A stretch of 64,000 nt of DNA from Strigamia acuminata. Its lineage: Eukaryota; Arthropoda; Chilopoda; Geophilomorpha; Linotaeniidae. Positions 31,111-41,394 of the stretch are shown one piece after another. Each line of letters opens with the position of its first letter. Position 1 is the stretch's first letter. Location: NCBI GenBank assembly GCA_949358305.1, contig OX442314.1:48926581-48990580 (forward strand), read 5' to 3'. Under the pieces are notes generated by a model. That model was not told the DNA's origin. It did not search any database and saw only the letters and a program-made list of their open reading frames with translations. A program made the position numbers and the translations under genes.

Positions 31111-31868
31111 AAACCCCATATATCCTCAAGACTAAAGTTTATTTCTTAAAAACAATAAAAGAAAGAATAAATGACAAGACAAAAATAATACAAACTATAA
31201 CACACTGATACGTGCTTTTATTGCGTGCAACGTGTGAGTACAACTGTCCTTGAATTCGTTCTCAGCAGGTCGAATCTGGCTTCGGCTTGACGTGTTTATA
31301 AAGAAAGCGACCTCTGTCGTTATTTCAAACAAACGTAACAATGATGAGTACGCGCATTAACACAATAACTTCTAACAAATAAAATGTGACGGAGCCCTTC
31401 AACCCTTTCTCGTGTTTTGGCAACGCGCTTTTTTGGAGTGCCGCATCTTGACAACAAAAGAGCCGCAAGTTGCCAACCCCTGTTCTAACTGAAACCAAAA
31501 AAATTAAGAAATTACGACAGCCGAATCCGCGGATCCGATCCGATCGGACCGGATGCAGATTTTTTCGGTTGATCCGTCTGCGGATCCGGTTGCGGATTAG
31601 ACGGGTGACCAATCCGAGCCGTCAATCCGCGCGATCCGCCATCTTTTAAAAAATAAATTTAACGTGATTTTTCCTTTGTTATTGACAATAACAACGGAAC
31701 AACAACAACAACGTGAATTCGTGATTGTGTTCGTGACCGTGAGTCATCACATTGTGTGTATTGTTGTTGTTGATTGATAAATTAAGTCAAGTATTAATAA
31801 GATAAGTTTATTATTACACAATACACAAACAGATTAATACAAACTTTGAGCCAATACTAATCTTGGTG
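31111..31868. other. No gene recognised
   Basis: AT-rich except for a stretch at 31525-31640 with repeated CGGATC(C) words. No supported frame. Confidence 0.4.
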
Positions 31869-32057
31869 CTAAATTGCAAACCAAGATTTCAAGCACATTG
31901 ACGCCACAACGCAATCTGCCGATAGTCTTCTCCTGTTCAGAGGAAGTAAATTGCAAAAGCCTGTCTCTATTGCCACGGAAGTTCCCTGTACAGACGAGAA
32001 ATTACGTGCCATTTTGGATAACACTGGAAATGAGAGCTCATTCAGCTTCCACCACAA
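31869..32057 (-). pseudogene. hAT transposase C-terminal fragment
   Basis: Reads WWKLNELSFPVLSKMARNF, then SVAIETGFC and NRRRLSADCV. This is the pattern of the hAT dimerisation domain (FWKxNExxFPxLSKLARxxLSIPATSxxSERxFS). The Glu of the SxxxE motif is kept. Only this C-terminal domain remains, so it is a relic. It lies on the same strand as the fragment at 25635 but in the wrong order to be the other half of that gene. Confidence 0.7.
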
Positions 32058-32608
32058 GAGAATATTGTTACGTGGCCCAAGTACAACTACTAGACCACGT
32101 AATTACTTATCGAATGAATTGCATTTATTAACAGGGTAATAAAGAGGACTCACTGTTTACTTATAAATAATATAGTTGTCTTTATTAATCATGGACAAAT
32201 GGTAAGTCAAATCAAAATAACTTAAAGTTAAATCATAAATAAACTTAAACCTAAATCTTAAATCTATAAGAAGCATGAATAACACTATCTTTGAATGTCT
32301 AATCCAAGATGCCACGTTATACACTAACTGACAACCTTGGACTTAGACTACCTGGAGAGAACTGATGAATCAGCTCTCTTCATTCATTAAGAGAACTTAG
32401 AATGATCTATTATCAATCAAATGGGTAATTGAATTATAATGTCGCTTAAGACGGACTCTAGTGAGAGTTTATGGGATTAATTCAAGTCTAAAGTGTACAG
32501 AATCGCGGAGGTGACAACTGGTTCACAGTATGTTTTCCACCGCGTAACAATATCCACAATTGGCGACGATTCATTTACTGGCTCCCGCAAATAGCGCTCG
32601 ACTTCTGA
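32058..32608. other. No gene recognised; possible primer site near 32561
   Basis: AT-rich. TTGGCGACGATTC at 32559 is the kind of sequence found at the start of some Gypsy internal regions, but no LTR matching 33851-34048 precedes it. Confidence 0.3.
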
Positions 32609-33532
32609 CTGATTTTTTTGGCGTTTTCTTGCGAACGTTGTGCGAACGAAAAGAGGGCCGCAGCAGAAGCAGTTGTAGAGAAGATCCGACGTGGAGAAAT
32701 CCCAAAATGGGTTGAGTGGGCGAAGTTGAGAACAAAAGACATCAAGTCGTTGTTGCAAGCTCGCAACATTGTGCCGGAGGAGGAAAAATTTAATATGCGG
32801 TGTCAATTGGAAGACGCGTTGCGTGCGAAAACGAGGAACTACGAAGAAAAAGAAGAAGAAGACGACGAAAGCGACGAAGAAGAAGCGAATCAAAAGGGAG
32901 ATGCGATCGCAGCAGATAAACGCGAAGACACGATCGAGGCAGACCGGAAAGAGGCAATTGGAACGAATCAAAGCGAAGATGAAATTACGAAGAAACCAGA
33001 GGAAGAGATGAACGAAGAATCGGACGACAAATTGGACAGCGACAGTAATGTGGTTGAGGACGAGATTGGCGACGATCTTGATGAAAAGGGCGAAGTGAAT
33101 CAAGATGCCGGCGAAGGAAATCAAGACGGATTTGATAACGAATTTGATGCGGTTCCAGACGATACGAAGTCGAAGGAATTGGATGCGCAACCAAACGAGT
33201 TTGTCGCGGACCTGAAGGAGATGAGCGACGAGGTTGGCGGTGAATTAGATGACGAAGACGAGATGATTCGAGATAAGGAGGCGTACGAACTACAAGGCAA
33301 ATTTGTCGCGGGGTTGGATGGACTCTACCAGGGCGGAGTTGAACTTGGCAACAGACCGGAAGAATTTGACGAGAACGACGCGTTGGACGAGCTTCTGCCG
33401 GGCAGAGAAGCGCGACACGAGACGTTCGAGAGCAACGGAGATGAATGCGATTTTCGAGCCGAAGAAAACGGGACAAACGCTGAAGCATTTAAATCGAATC
33501 CAGATGCAAAAACGGAGATCAAACCACGATAA
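32609..33532 (+). pseudogene. Acidic Gag-like ORF of a degenerate LTR element
   Basis: The frame opens after a TGA at 32606 and has no early ATG (tracked start is TTG at 32618). The N-terminal 70 residues include LRTKDIKSLLQARNIVPEEE, resembling a SAP-type helix-turn-helix segment (weak). The rest is a very acidic Glu/Asp/Lys/Arg-rich stretch with repeated DDE-like words. A second frame (33533-33884) continues in another phase into the LTR. I infer the N-terminal and C-terminal parts of an LTR element that lost its middle. No protease or polymerase is present. Confidence 0.4.
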
Positions 33533-33884
33533 AGGCGGTGACGAGCACGCGAATCGAAACAATGCGGAGATGATTCGAGACGCTATTAAAGTAGACGGAA
33601 GGACAGAGCGCAGGCGACAAAGAAATATGGAAACAAATCAAAGTAAAGGAAGGACGAATCGAAATTGGCGTACGAGACTCAAATCAAGTGATCGAACGAG
33701 GAAATGGAGGTTCAAAGACGACGCAATGTCGGGAGCAGAGGACAAAGCGTCGGCGAGGACGCCGACATTTAGTCGGATGACCGAGTGTGGAGTTTTTCGG
33801 GTTCGAGACAGAGGACGGGCGACAATACGTCACCAGAGGGCGGGCGGACATGTAAAAAGACGTCTGATAAACGTTTTGGGGTAA
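33533..33884 (+). pseudogene. 3'-terminal reading frame of the same LTR element
   Basis: Basic, Arg-rich frame in a different phase from the acidic ORF; it ends 34 bases inside the LTR. Probably the tail of a lost polyprotein; no domain seen. Confidence 0.3.
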
Positions 33885-34048
33885 AACAGCCAATGGGGGC
33901 TGTTCCTTTGTGGTCAGCCAATCGGAGCTGACTATTGTTGTATTTAAAGAGGGTTTGTTTGTGAATAAAGTTACTCGGAGTTAACTAAGCTTGTAGTCGT
34001 GTCTTGGTAATTTCGGGTCATCTAGTCTCAGCTTTGAGATAGTTTACA
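33851..34048 (+). mobile_element. 3' LTR of 198 bp
   Basis: Begins TGTAAA and ends TTTACA (perfect inverted ends), preceded by the purine-rich AGAGGGCGGGCGGACA. It has CCAAT (33889, 33919), TATTTAAAG near 33940 and AATAAA near 33963. No matching 5' LTR was found. Confidence 0.6.
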
Positions 34049-35365
34049 ACATTAACATATAGCATTATTAACAAAGATTGGATTGAACCAGGGCACTTCA
34101 CACTTTACACTATGACTTCAATGCCCTTTATAATGTCCAAACTTCAAACACACAGATCAAGACCGACAACAAACAAAACAAAACAATTGTTCAATTGAAA
34201 TAAGAAATAAACAGTTTATTTTTATAAAATTTATAAAATTCATGAATTTTTTTAATATTTTCAACAAATAACCTATTGTAATTTGTAAATACAAGAAATA
34301 ATTTCATGTATTCCCACCTGCGAGTGGACTTCTAAGCTAGATGCGCTCACGTTGACGATCATGTCACGGTCATGGTTAAGGCAAGTTTTTGGCTTTGTTT
34401 TTGCTGTTTGTAAACATATCAAAAACCACAGAAACTTTGAATGCGCCTATTGGCTCACTGACTTCGAATATGATGGTAAGGGGTTTAATTAATAGAGGCA
34501 ATTTTGTAATTTTATCAATTTTGCATTGTCGGATGTTTTAAGCTAGGTTCACACTTGTGTTCACACAAGACGCAACGCAAGGAAAAATTAATCAAACGCA
34601 ATGCAGTTTGTTCATACTGTAGGGCACCTGTGAACAGAGCTGAAACAATTGATGTTGCGTCTGGCCAATCAGATAGTTTCAATGAAACCTGGAATTGGAT
34701 CTAGCGAATATGTATTAACTTTATGAACAATATGCCTGTTAAAGCGGTGCACTAATGTTGCTGTTGATCTGTCGACGTAAATCTGAAATGGAAAAGAAAA
34801 ATTTAAAAAAAAAATAAGAACATCCCTCTGGTTTGAAAGTTTCCTTTAGATAATACTTTACTTCCACCCACACAGAAGTTGTATATCTGTGGTTGAATAA
34901 TTTTAGTATCATAAATATAATCAATGAGAGTCAAATCATCTTCTTCTCTGAAGTTCTCTCTTTTTTTTTCGGAACATTTTCCCAGAATATTTTCAATGAA
35001 AACTAAAGAAAGCATAAACGAGCATGAAACAAAGTGGAATTTGATCAGGACCTGATCATGATGATGTTGTATGCCAAATGGGAATCTCACTCAATATCTA
35101 TGAGAATTTACCACTAGCTTGGGCTATAAATAACTACGAATGAGATTAGGCCTAACAAAACAGCAATCGCGGGTTTGCCACAGTTAAAGCAAGTAAACGA
35201 GCCCTTCTTATTCTTCGCTTTTCAGTGGCATTGTCACGAAAATCATCTCCTGATTTCCTGCGCAATCTGTCTTCTATTTTCAACTGCGCTCATATCTCTT
35301 CCAATGTTAAATTTGCTATGGCATTTAAAGCTCTCACAATTTGTGTTGGATTTTATGAGCTGACA
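34049..35365. other. AT-rich stretch without recognisable gene
   Basis: Short frames only on both strands; no repeat or RNA gene recognised. Confidence 0.45.
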
Positions 35366-35367
35366 TA

Positions 35368-35938
35368 CAGGGTGTATCAGAATTCATGTTACACAGAAAT
35401 AAGGGGTATAGAGGGGGACCAGGAGATCACATTTCCACTAATCAAAAATTCCAAAAAAAATTTCCCACTATGTTACAACCCCAAAAACAATGGAAAATTT
35501 CAAATATCGAGTCATGCATATCGCCCACATTTTCCAGGTTAAAGCGCAATTCTCAAATAAAAAGATACAAATCTATCATTTTAATGTTAAAGAATCACAA
35601 AAAAAACCCAAAAATCTGGGAAAACTAGAATAAATCATTTATATAAAAGATTAATTTCCTTAGATTATTTACCAAGCTGTGCATTTGAACATATAGAGCA
35701 TTTCTTGTAATAAACTTCTGCTGTTGGCTACCGATTGTGTCTTTTTATTTGAGAATTACGCTTTAACTTGGCAAATGTGGACGATATGCGTGATGCGCGA
35801 TATTTGAAATCTTCCATTGTTTTTGGGTTGTAACAAAATGGGAAATTTTTTTTGGAATTTTTGATTAGTGGAAACGTGATCTCCTGGTCCCTCTCTATAC
35901 CCCCTATTTCTGTGTAACATGAATTCTGATACACCCTG
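35368..35938. mobile_element. MITE of 571 bp, Tc1/mariner-like ends
   Basis: Starts CAGGGTGTATCAG and ends with its inverse, flanked by TA. Inverted repeats extend about 200 bp inward with scattered differences. No coding capacity. Confidence 0.8.
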
Positions 35939-35942
35939 TATA

Positions 35943-37005
35943 CAGGGTGAACCAAAAGTCTGTTCCCCTCAAATATTTCCTGAGTAATTGCATCTAGGCC
36001 AACTTTGATGAAGCGATCGTATAGGAAGTTGGGTGAGAGCAATCCAATGATGTCATCAAATTTGACCTTGAAGGCCATTTTCAAGGTCATTCACTTGCTA
36101 ACTTCTAAACCAATCAGGTTAGAGCAAAAAAGTCAATTACAAAGTTGTAGAGCTCCATCAAATTAGTACTATCCAACTTATCTTAGTTATCTTAAATTAA
36201 ATTTTTTCTTTTTAAAAAGGAGACAAATCAGAAAAAAAAATCAGCAAAGTGAAATTTTTTAACCCTTGGAGGCATAAGGAAAATGTACCGTTCTGGTTAA
36301 GCCATTATGGATTTATGGACAATTTTTAAGTCGATTGGTTAAAGCGCCATTTAGTTTGTTTGTAGTTCAGAACTAATTTTATAGAGGGCGTAATGCCTAA
36401 ACAATAAAAATAAATAGATTTCAGCCATCTCATTTTACATGAGATTTACTTTATTATTAGATAAACAAAGTCACAAATTTTCAGCAAAAAAAATTCATAG
36501 AAAAAAAAATTTTCCTATTGAAGAAAAAGCTTGTCTATAAATCCGTATAGCCAAGAGTTAATCTTGTGATAAAATAATTATTGAGGCATTAAAAAAAGGC
36601 AGTGGGTTTTCTTGTTCACTTGCATAATGATGCACATTTGAATACGTTTATTTAAGTAATTCAGTATTTTTGTGATAGAAATTTAAGTTTTGTCACAATG
36701 GCTGGCTTTATTTCAGCTGATTTGTCTCCTTTTTAAAAGAAAAACATTTAACTTAAGATGACTAAGATAAGTTGGATAGTACTAATTTGATGATGCTCTA
36801 CAACTTTGTAATTGACTTTTTTGCTCTAACCTGATCAGGTTAGAAGTTATCAAGTGAATGACCTTGAAAATGGCCTTCAAGGTCAAAGCTGATTACATCA
36901 TTGGATTGCTCTCACCCAACTTCTTGTACGATCGCTTCATCAAAGTTGGCCTAGATGCAATTGCTCAGGAAATATTTGAGGGGAACAGACTTTTGGTTCA
37001 CCCTG
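35943..37005. mobile_element. Second MITE, 1063 bp, back-to-back with the first
   Basis: Starts CAGGGTGAACC and ends GGTTCACCCTG, with about 300-bp inverted repeats (35943-36240 and 36720-37005) and TA flanks. Only the four bases TATA separate it from the first MITE. It was inserted into a Copia relic. Confidence 0.82.
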
Positions 37006-37006
37006 T

Positions 37007-37123
37007 ATATCAACGAACAGAATGTTGGCTGATATGATGACTAAAGCGATAGGGCTCGAAAAGTTGAAACACGCATGTGAACAAATTGGATTAGTTGACT
37101 TTACACAAAGTTTGGAGAATTAG
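37007..37123 (+). pseudogene. Copia pol 3' end (RNase H tail)
   Basis: The frame reads NRMLADMMTKAIGLEKL then KHACEQIGLVDF and stops at 37121. The ADxxTKxL pattern is the usual end of a Ty1/Copia polyprotein. Everything before it is cut off by the MITE. A polypurine-like ATGGGAGGAT and an LTR start (TGTTGG) follow. Confidence 0.7.
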
Positions 37124-37161
37124 AAATTGCGAATTATGGTAAATCCAATATGGGAGGATAT

Positions 37162-37300
37162 GTTGGTTAATTGGTTTCATAATTGATTAGTTTCGTAACT
37201 ATGGAAATGCGTGTATACTAAATTGTACTGTTAGAAATAAAACAATAGTCATTGTGTGAATGTTTGTAATGGAAGACGTGTACATTTCTTTTCATAATCA
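37162..37300 (+). mobile_element. Short Copia-type LTR
   Basis: Starts TGTTGGTTAATTGG right after a purine tract, as Copia LTRs do; probable end ATAATCA. AATAAA lies near 37236. The right boundary is uncertain. Confidence 0.5.
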
Positions 37301-37332
37301 GGGTTAATTTGGACTGAATTACAATAGTTTGT

Positions 37333-37707
37333 TCAAACTCCGGTCTTGTTCCATTCAAAACGTAAAAACCGACCTCTTGGTCTGTCAAGACCTTTCCCAG
37401 TTCGGCGACTTTTGTTGATAACGCTTCTGCCCTGTCGATATAGGTGTCTGTCTTCCGACGTTGACATCTTCAGTCGGGAAAGTTCAAAGGTATACGTGAT
37501 TTGCTGACGCTCTGCTCTGCCTGCCATGTGGGCTTCAATCTTGGCCCAAAGTGTTTTGGCGTTCTCTTCATTGCTGTAACGCATAGCCTGCTCGGATGAG
37601 AAAGTGAGGGCAATGATTGTCAATGCTTGGTCATTCTTTTTGCTCCAAGCTTTCCAGAGAACTGTAGCTGCTGCAAAATTCGCAGCAAACACTGCTAGCC
37701 AAACCAT
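37333..37707 (-). pseudogene. Copia Gag fragment
   Basis: Reads W-KAWSKKNDQALTIIALTFS, ENAKTLWAKIEAHM and TYTFELSRLKM, the pattern of the Copia gag (UBN2-like) domain with W-K-D-A and WxKLE/LxxLKM. The last third changes to basic, unrelated residues. It lies on the opposite strand to the pol relic, so they come from different insertions or a rearrangement. Confidence 0.6.
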
Positions 37708-37777
37708 AGCTAAGAATCGGCCGGATAATGATATTAATGAAGTGGATCCATTGATTGTTGCTACACCTAGTCATGAC

Positions 37778-38646
37778 CAGTGTTGGGCACGGTACAGTAC
37801 CGGTAACGGCGGTACAGTAACGCCGGTACCAGTACTATACCGCAGGCCTGTACCGCGTTACTTTTTTTGGTTGCAGCGGGTACCGGTACCGGTACCACGG
37901 TACTTTCTGTGGAAAGAGCAAGTGCCGGGTACCGGTACCGCGGTACATTTGGCGCCATGCAGTACCGGTACCGTGAATTTGCGGTACTCTCGCGGTACTT
38001 GGGAAAACGCGAGAAAACACGAGATTCTCGTGTTTTCTCCCGTTTTCCACTTTTTACACAATTTGAGATCTGAATTCAACTTTTACAGTAAGAAAAAAAC
38101 GAAACGATTAAGAGTGTATAAATTAACATTTAATTGGTTTTTGTAAAATTTCAGTGAATTTTTACAAATACAGCTTTAAAACTTTTAAAGCTGTATTTGT
38201 AAAAATAAAGGAGTTAAAAAGTATATGTGTACAGCTGTACACTCGTTTTAAGATGGTTTAAACTGTGTAAATATTTAATTTTTATCAAATATTACTTTTA
38301 ATATAACATTGAATATTTACACAGTTTAAAACAACCTTAAAACGAGTGTACAGCTGTACACATACACTTTTTAACTCCTTTATCGTCGAAAACGGGAGAA
38401 AACACGTAAATCTCGTGTTTTCTCGCGTTTTCACGAGTACCGCGTGATGTACCGCAAAATCCCGGTACCGGTACAGTACCGGGATCGCGGTACATTTCTC
38501 TGCCGCTGCAAGTACCGGTATCGGGACCGCGGTACATTTCCCCGCCGACGCAAGTACCGGTACCGATACCGCGGTACATTTCTCCGTTGGCGCAAGTACC
38601 GGTACCAGTACCGCGGTACGTGTTGGCAGTACCGTGCCTAACACTG
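37778..38646. mobile_element. hAT-like foldback element, 869 bp
   Basis: Begins CAGTGTTGGGCACGG and ends CCGTGCCTAACACTG, flanked by an 8-bp duplication GTCATGAC (37770-37777 and 38647-38654). An 8-bp duplication and CAGTG ends define hAT. Nearly the whole element is one large inverted repeat, and it is packed with GGTACC and CGGTAC words. No coding capacity. Confidence 0.82.
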
Positions 38647-38659
38647 GTCATGACATTGA

Positions 38660-39170
38660 AATCGCAGCTGATGCCTAAACTAATCACACTAATGACCTGC
38701 AAAGAAAAATAGAAGAATTAACAAACGAAAATAAACAGCTAGAAAAAAAATCAAGCACTTAACAAGAAACACATTAGATTGTTGCAGATTCAAGCCCAAA
38801 AACTTTATAAACAACACAAACGATTGCAACACGGTTCAACCAAATGGAAGACAAAATGGTTGGCTTCAATTAAAGCAACAAAATGAAAACAAAAAAGCTG
38901 AAGATGATTTCAAATGCTTGAAAAGCATCTTCTCAGCAGCTCAAATTAAACACTTAAAGTCTAAAAAAAAGAAAGCTGTTAATTGGCAAAAAGAAGACAT
39001 CATAATCCATGACCATCCTTGTTCTTATTTTGTGGTGGAAAAAACTGAATTTGGTGTTGGAACAATATTCTTTTTACATTCTTTTTTGCGATGTCTAAAT
39101 TTCGCTTTCAGCTTCCACATATTCCTATGAGGGTTCTTCACACGGTAAGTGCAAAACTCTTTGAGAATTT
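38660..39170 (+). pseudogene. P-element/THAP9-like transposase relic
   Basis: Broken frames give LQRKIEELTNENKQLEKK (coiled coil), then LKSIFSAAQIKHL and KKAVNWQKEDI, then KFRFQLPHIPMRVLHT. The order coiled coil, L-x-x-IFS-x-x-QI, W-x-x-EDI, then PLP-x-x-LR is that of P-type transposases after their THAP domain. Stops and frame changes separate the pieces, so it is inactive. Confidence 0.55.
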
Positions 39171-39200
39171 CTTTCGGATAAGCAAAAGGTTGTTGAGTAA

Positions 39201-39820
39201 TTCCTCTCTGTTGCTACGATGTTCAGGATTGTTTCTACGTCAAGCGGTTGATCGTGTTTTTGTTCTGGAAACCCCGTAGTCACATCCGTGCCATTAACCA
39301 GCGGTGTTTCATGTCGATTCGAGCCGAGAAAATTTGTTGGAATTTGATTTCGAATTGGTCACTGGTATGTTTTATTGGCTAATATGTTGTTTGGCTTGAT
39401 TATAAGCAATATTTGGGTATTGGTTCAAAAGAAAATTGTTTTTATGTTTTAGCATTTTTTGTTGTTATCTCACTCGTGTTTGAACTTCAATAGCCACCCT
39501 TTTGTTTCAATTTTGATTCGAACGGTTTTAGTCTCTGATCAACATCTAACTTGTTTATTGGGGGTGTAAATTCAAACTCTGTACATCCTCATGGTCAACC
39601 TGGGGAAACTGGTGACATGAGTTGATTTAGTGGAACCAAAAAAGAGCTCTGGTCATCCCCTCATTTGGGTTATATTTTTCATTTTTCACATTTCTTGTAT
39701 TTACATTATTTGGTGTAAATTTTTTATGATTGCATTTGTATTGTAATACCGCAATGTGCGGCATTTACATTGAATTTGATTGTGTATTTGTATTTCGAGG
39801 AGTCAACTGGTTCGCTTTCT
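39201..39820 (+). repeat. Interspersed repeat R1, copy C (5'-truncated)
   Basis: Matches the right portion of copies A and B starting at CCTCTCTGTTGCTACG. It carries hairpin motif H at 39743-39768. Its left end joins the P-type relic. Confidence 0.7.
39743..39768 (+). repeat. Short hairpin motif H, copy 6
   Basis: GTAATACCGCA and TGCGGCATTTAC arms, perfect CCGCA/TGCGG pairing. Confidence 0.6.
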
Positions 39821-40103
39821 TACAATATCCGAATTTTTTCAACTTGGAAAATTGCCGGTTGAGTGGATATGCTTTTTCTCATTAGTTTTGTTGTGTTTTG
39901 CTACTCAAGCATTGTCTAATGCTTTACATTTCATCATCCGGTTTGGTCTATTGTTTGGTCTATTTAAAATTGGCATTTTACGTTTCTTTTTCAACCCGCT
40001 AGACGGCGCCTTTTGAAATTTTATCTTTGGATTTGGATTTGAATTTCCGTTTCTCATTTATTTTCGGTGTTAACATCGCGTTTCAAGCAGTTTGGAAGGA
40101 GAA
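39821..40103 (+). repeat. Direct repeat D, copy 1
   Basis: ACAATATCCGAATTTTTTC through GGAAGGAGAAAT matches 40690-41008, which has a short extra segment near its start. The two copies flank a fragment of LTR X. Confidence 0.65.
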
Positions 40104-40652
40104 ATTATCCGGTGCTTGATCACGAGATCTTGTCATCGTAAGGCATGCTGGCGGATGGAGGTGTCAAAACCTCCCGCGATGGTTCTCTCAACTGTCGTGA
40201 CTGTACCCGCCCATAAAAATAATATCTAACTTTTATTTGTTGCATTTTTGTAGTTTTAGTTTTGTTTGAAGTTCGAATCATTCGATAGAATGATCGGCAA
40301 GTCCATATCTCGGCAAATGCGAAAGATTCTTCGCATTCACCACCGTTTGTGCCATGGACCCGAATACGTCTCCGTAGTGTTATTTGTGACGATGCCGCAA
40401 AGTCAGCCGTACCCTTCGAGCATTGCCCGGATCCTCAACTAGTGTAGCCGCCATTTGCACGTACCCAAAACCAGTTGTATTCGTAGAAATAAGCAGGTAA
40501 AAACGGAAGTTATATTGTTTCGATTAGTTATTCACATCACACAGAATTCAGTAGATTATCTCGGTTGGGTTGTTGCTGGGTTTAGCAACGTCTTGTTTAA
40601 AGCGATTTATCTGGTTAAATGGTTAATTATTCAGCCAAAAGTATAATCGTCA
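40104..40652 (-). mobile_element. Reversed partial copy of LTR X
   Basis: On the minus strand it begins TGTGACGATTATAC and follows the first part of 21890-22690, including one three-way-junction fold. The rest of the LTR is missing. Confidence 0.65.
40150..40211 (-). ncRNA. Three-way-junction fold in LTR X, copy 3
   Basis: Outer stem GGCGG/CCGCC and arm GGAGGT/ACCTCC are intact; the other arm (CGACAGTT/AACCATCG) has two mismatches. Confidence 0.35.
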
Positions 40653-40689
40653 CAAGGGTATTCCGACCCATGGTTGTCGTGTCTTTTAA

Positions 40690-41008
40690 TACAATATCCA
40701 AATTTTTTCAACTTGGAAAATTGCCGGTTGAGTTTCTGAAGCATTTATTTGCATTTATTTGAATGGATATGCTTTTTCTCATTAGTTTTTTTTATGTTTT
40801 GCTACTGAAGCATTGTCTAGTGCTTACATTTCATCATCCGGTTTGGTCTATTTTTTGGTCTATTTAAAATTGGCATTTTACGTTTCTTTTTCAGCCCGCT
40901 AGACGGCGCCGTTTGAAATTTTATCTTTGGATTTGGATTTGAATTACCATTTCTCATTTATTTTCGGTGTTAACATCGCGTCTGAAGCAGTCAGGAAGGA
41001 GAAATGCA
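40690..41008 (+). repeat. Direct repeat D, copy 2
   Basis: Second copy of the segment at 39821-40103, with an inserted stretch near 40735-40765 (TTTCTGAAGCATTTATTTGC). Confidence 0.65.
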
Positions 41009-41135
41009 CCTAATTTTTTCATTTTGCAGACAAATGAGCTGGAATTCCAAATTTGAGTTGGTTTATTTCATTGGCTTATTATCCGATAATTCCACTACAG
41101 ATTCCAGCAATGTGCAGTTGTTCTCAATTAGTACT

Positions 41136-41171
41136 GTAGGCCTGCACTCAAAGTGCGAGTGTAGCATTTAC
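41136..41171 (+). repeat. Short hairpin motif H, copy 7
   Basis: GTAGGCCTGCACTC and GAGTGTAGCATTTAC arms with CTGCACTC/GAGTGTAG pairing (one G-T). Confidence 0.6.
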
Positions 41172-41394
41172 CAAAAGTGACTTTGAATGACAAATGAATG
41201 TGAAAAGCAAGTTGGCCATTGCTTGGAATGTGGGCTAGCTCAAATGCCCACAACATTTTTCGATGTAAAAATTGATAAAATACGGACTGGGGTAGTTCAA
41301 TTTAATTGAATGTTTAATTTTCAACCTATCCCCTTTCTCAGTAAAAAATTTCCTGGCTGCAATTATTTTTTGTTGCATTTTAGTTGCTTTTATT

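Noticed and set aside
32340-32390. Hammerhead ribozyme (CTGATGA near 32363)
   Set aside because: The GAAA core and matching stems are absent. Other CTGATGA-like words in R1 also lack the rest.
35728-36090. 120-codon minus-strand frame
   Set aside because: It crosses the junction of two MITEs and consists of their inverted repeats.
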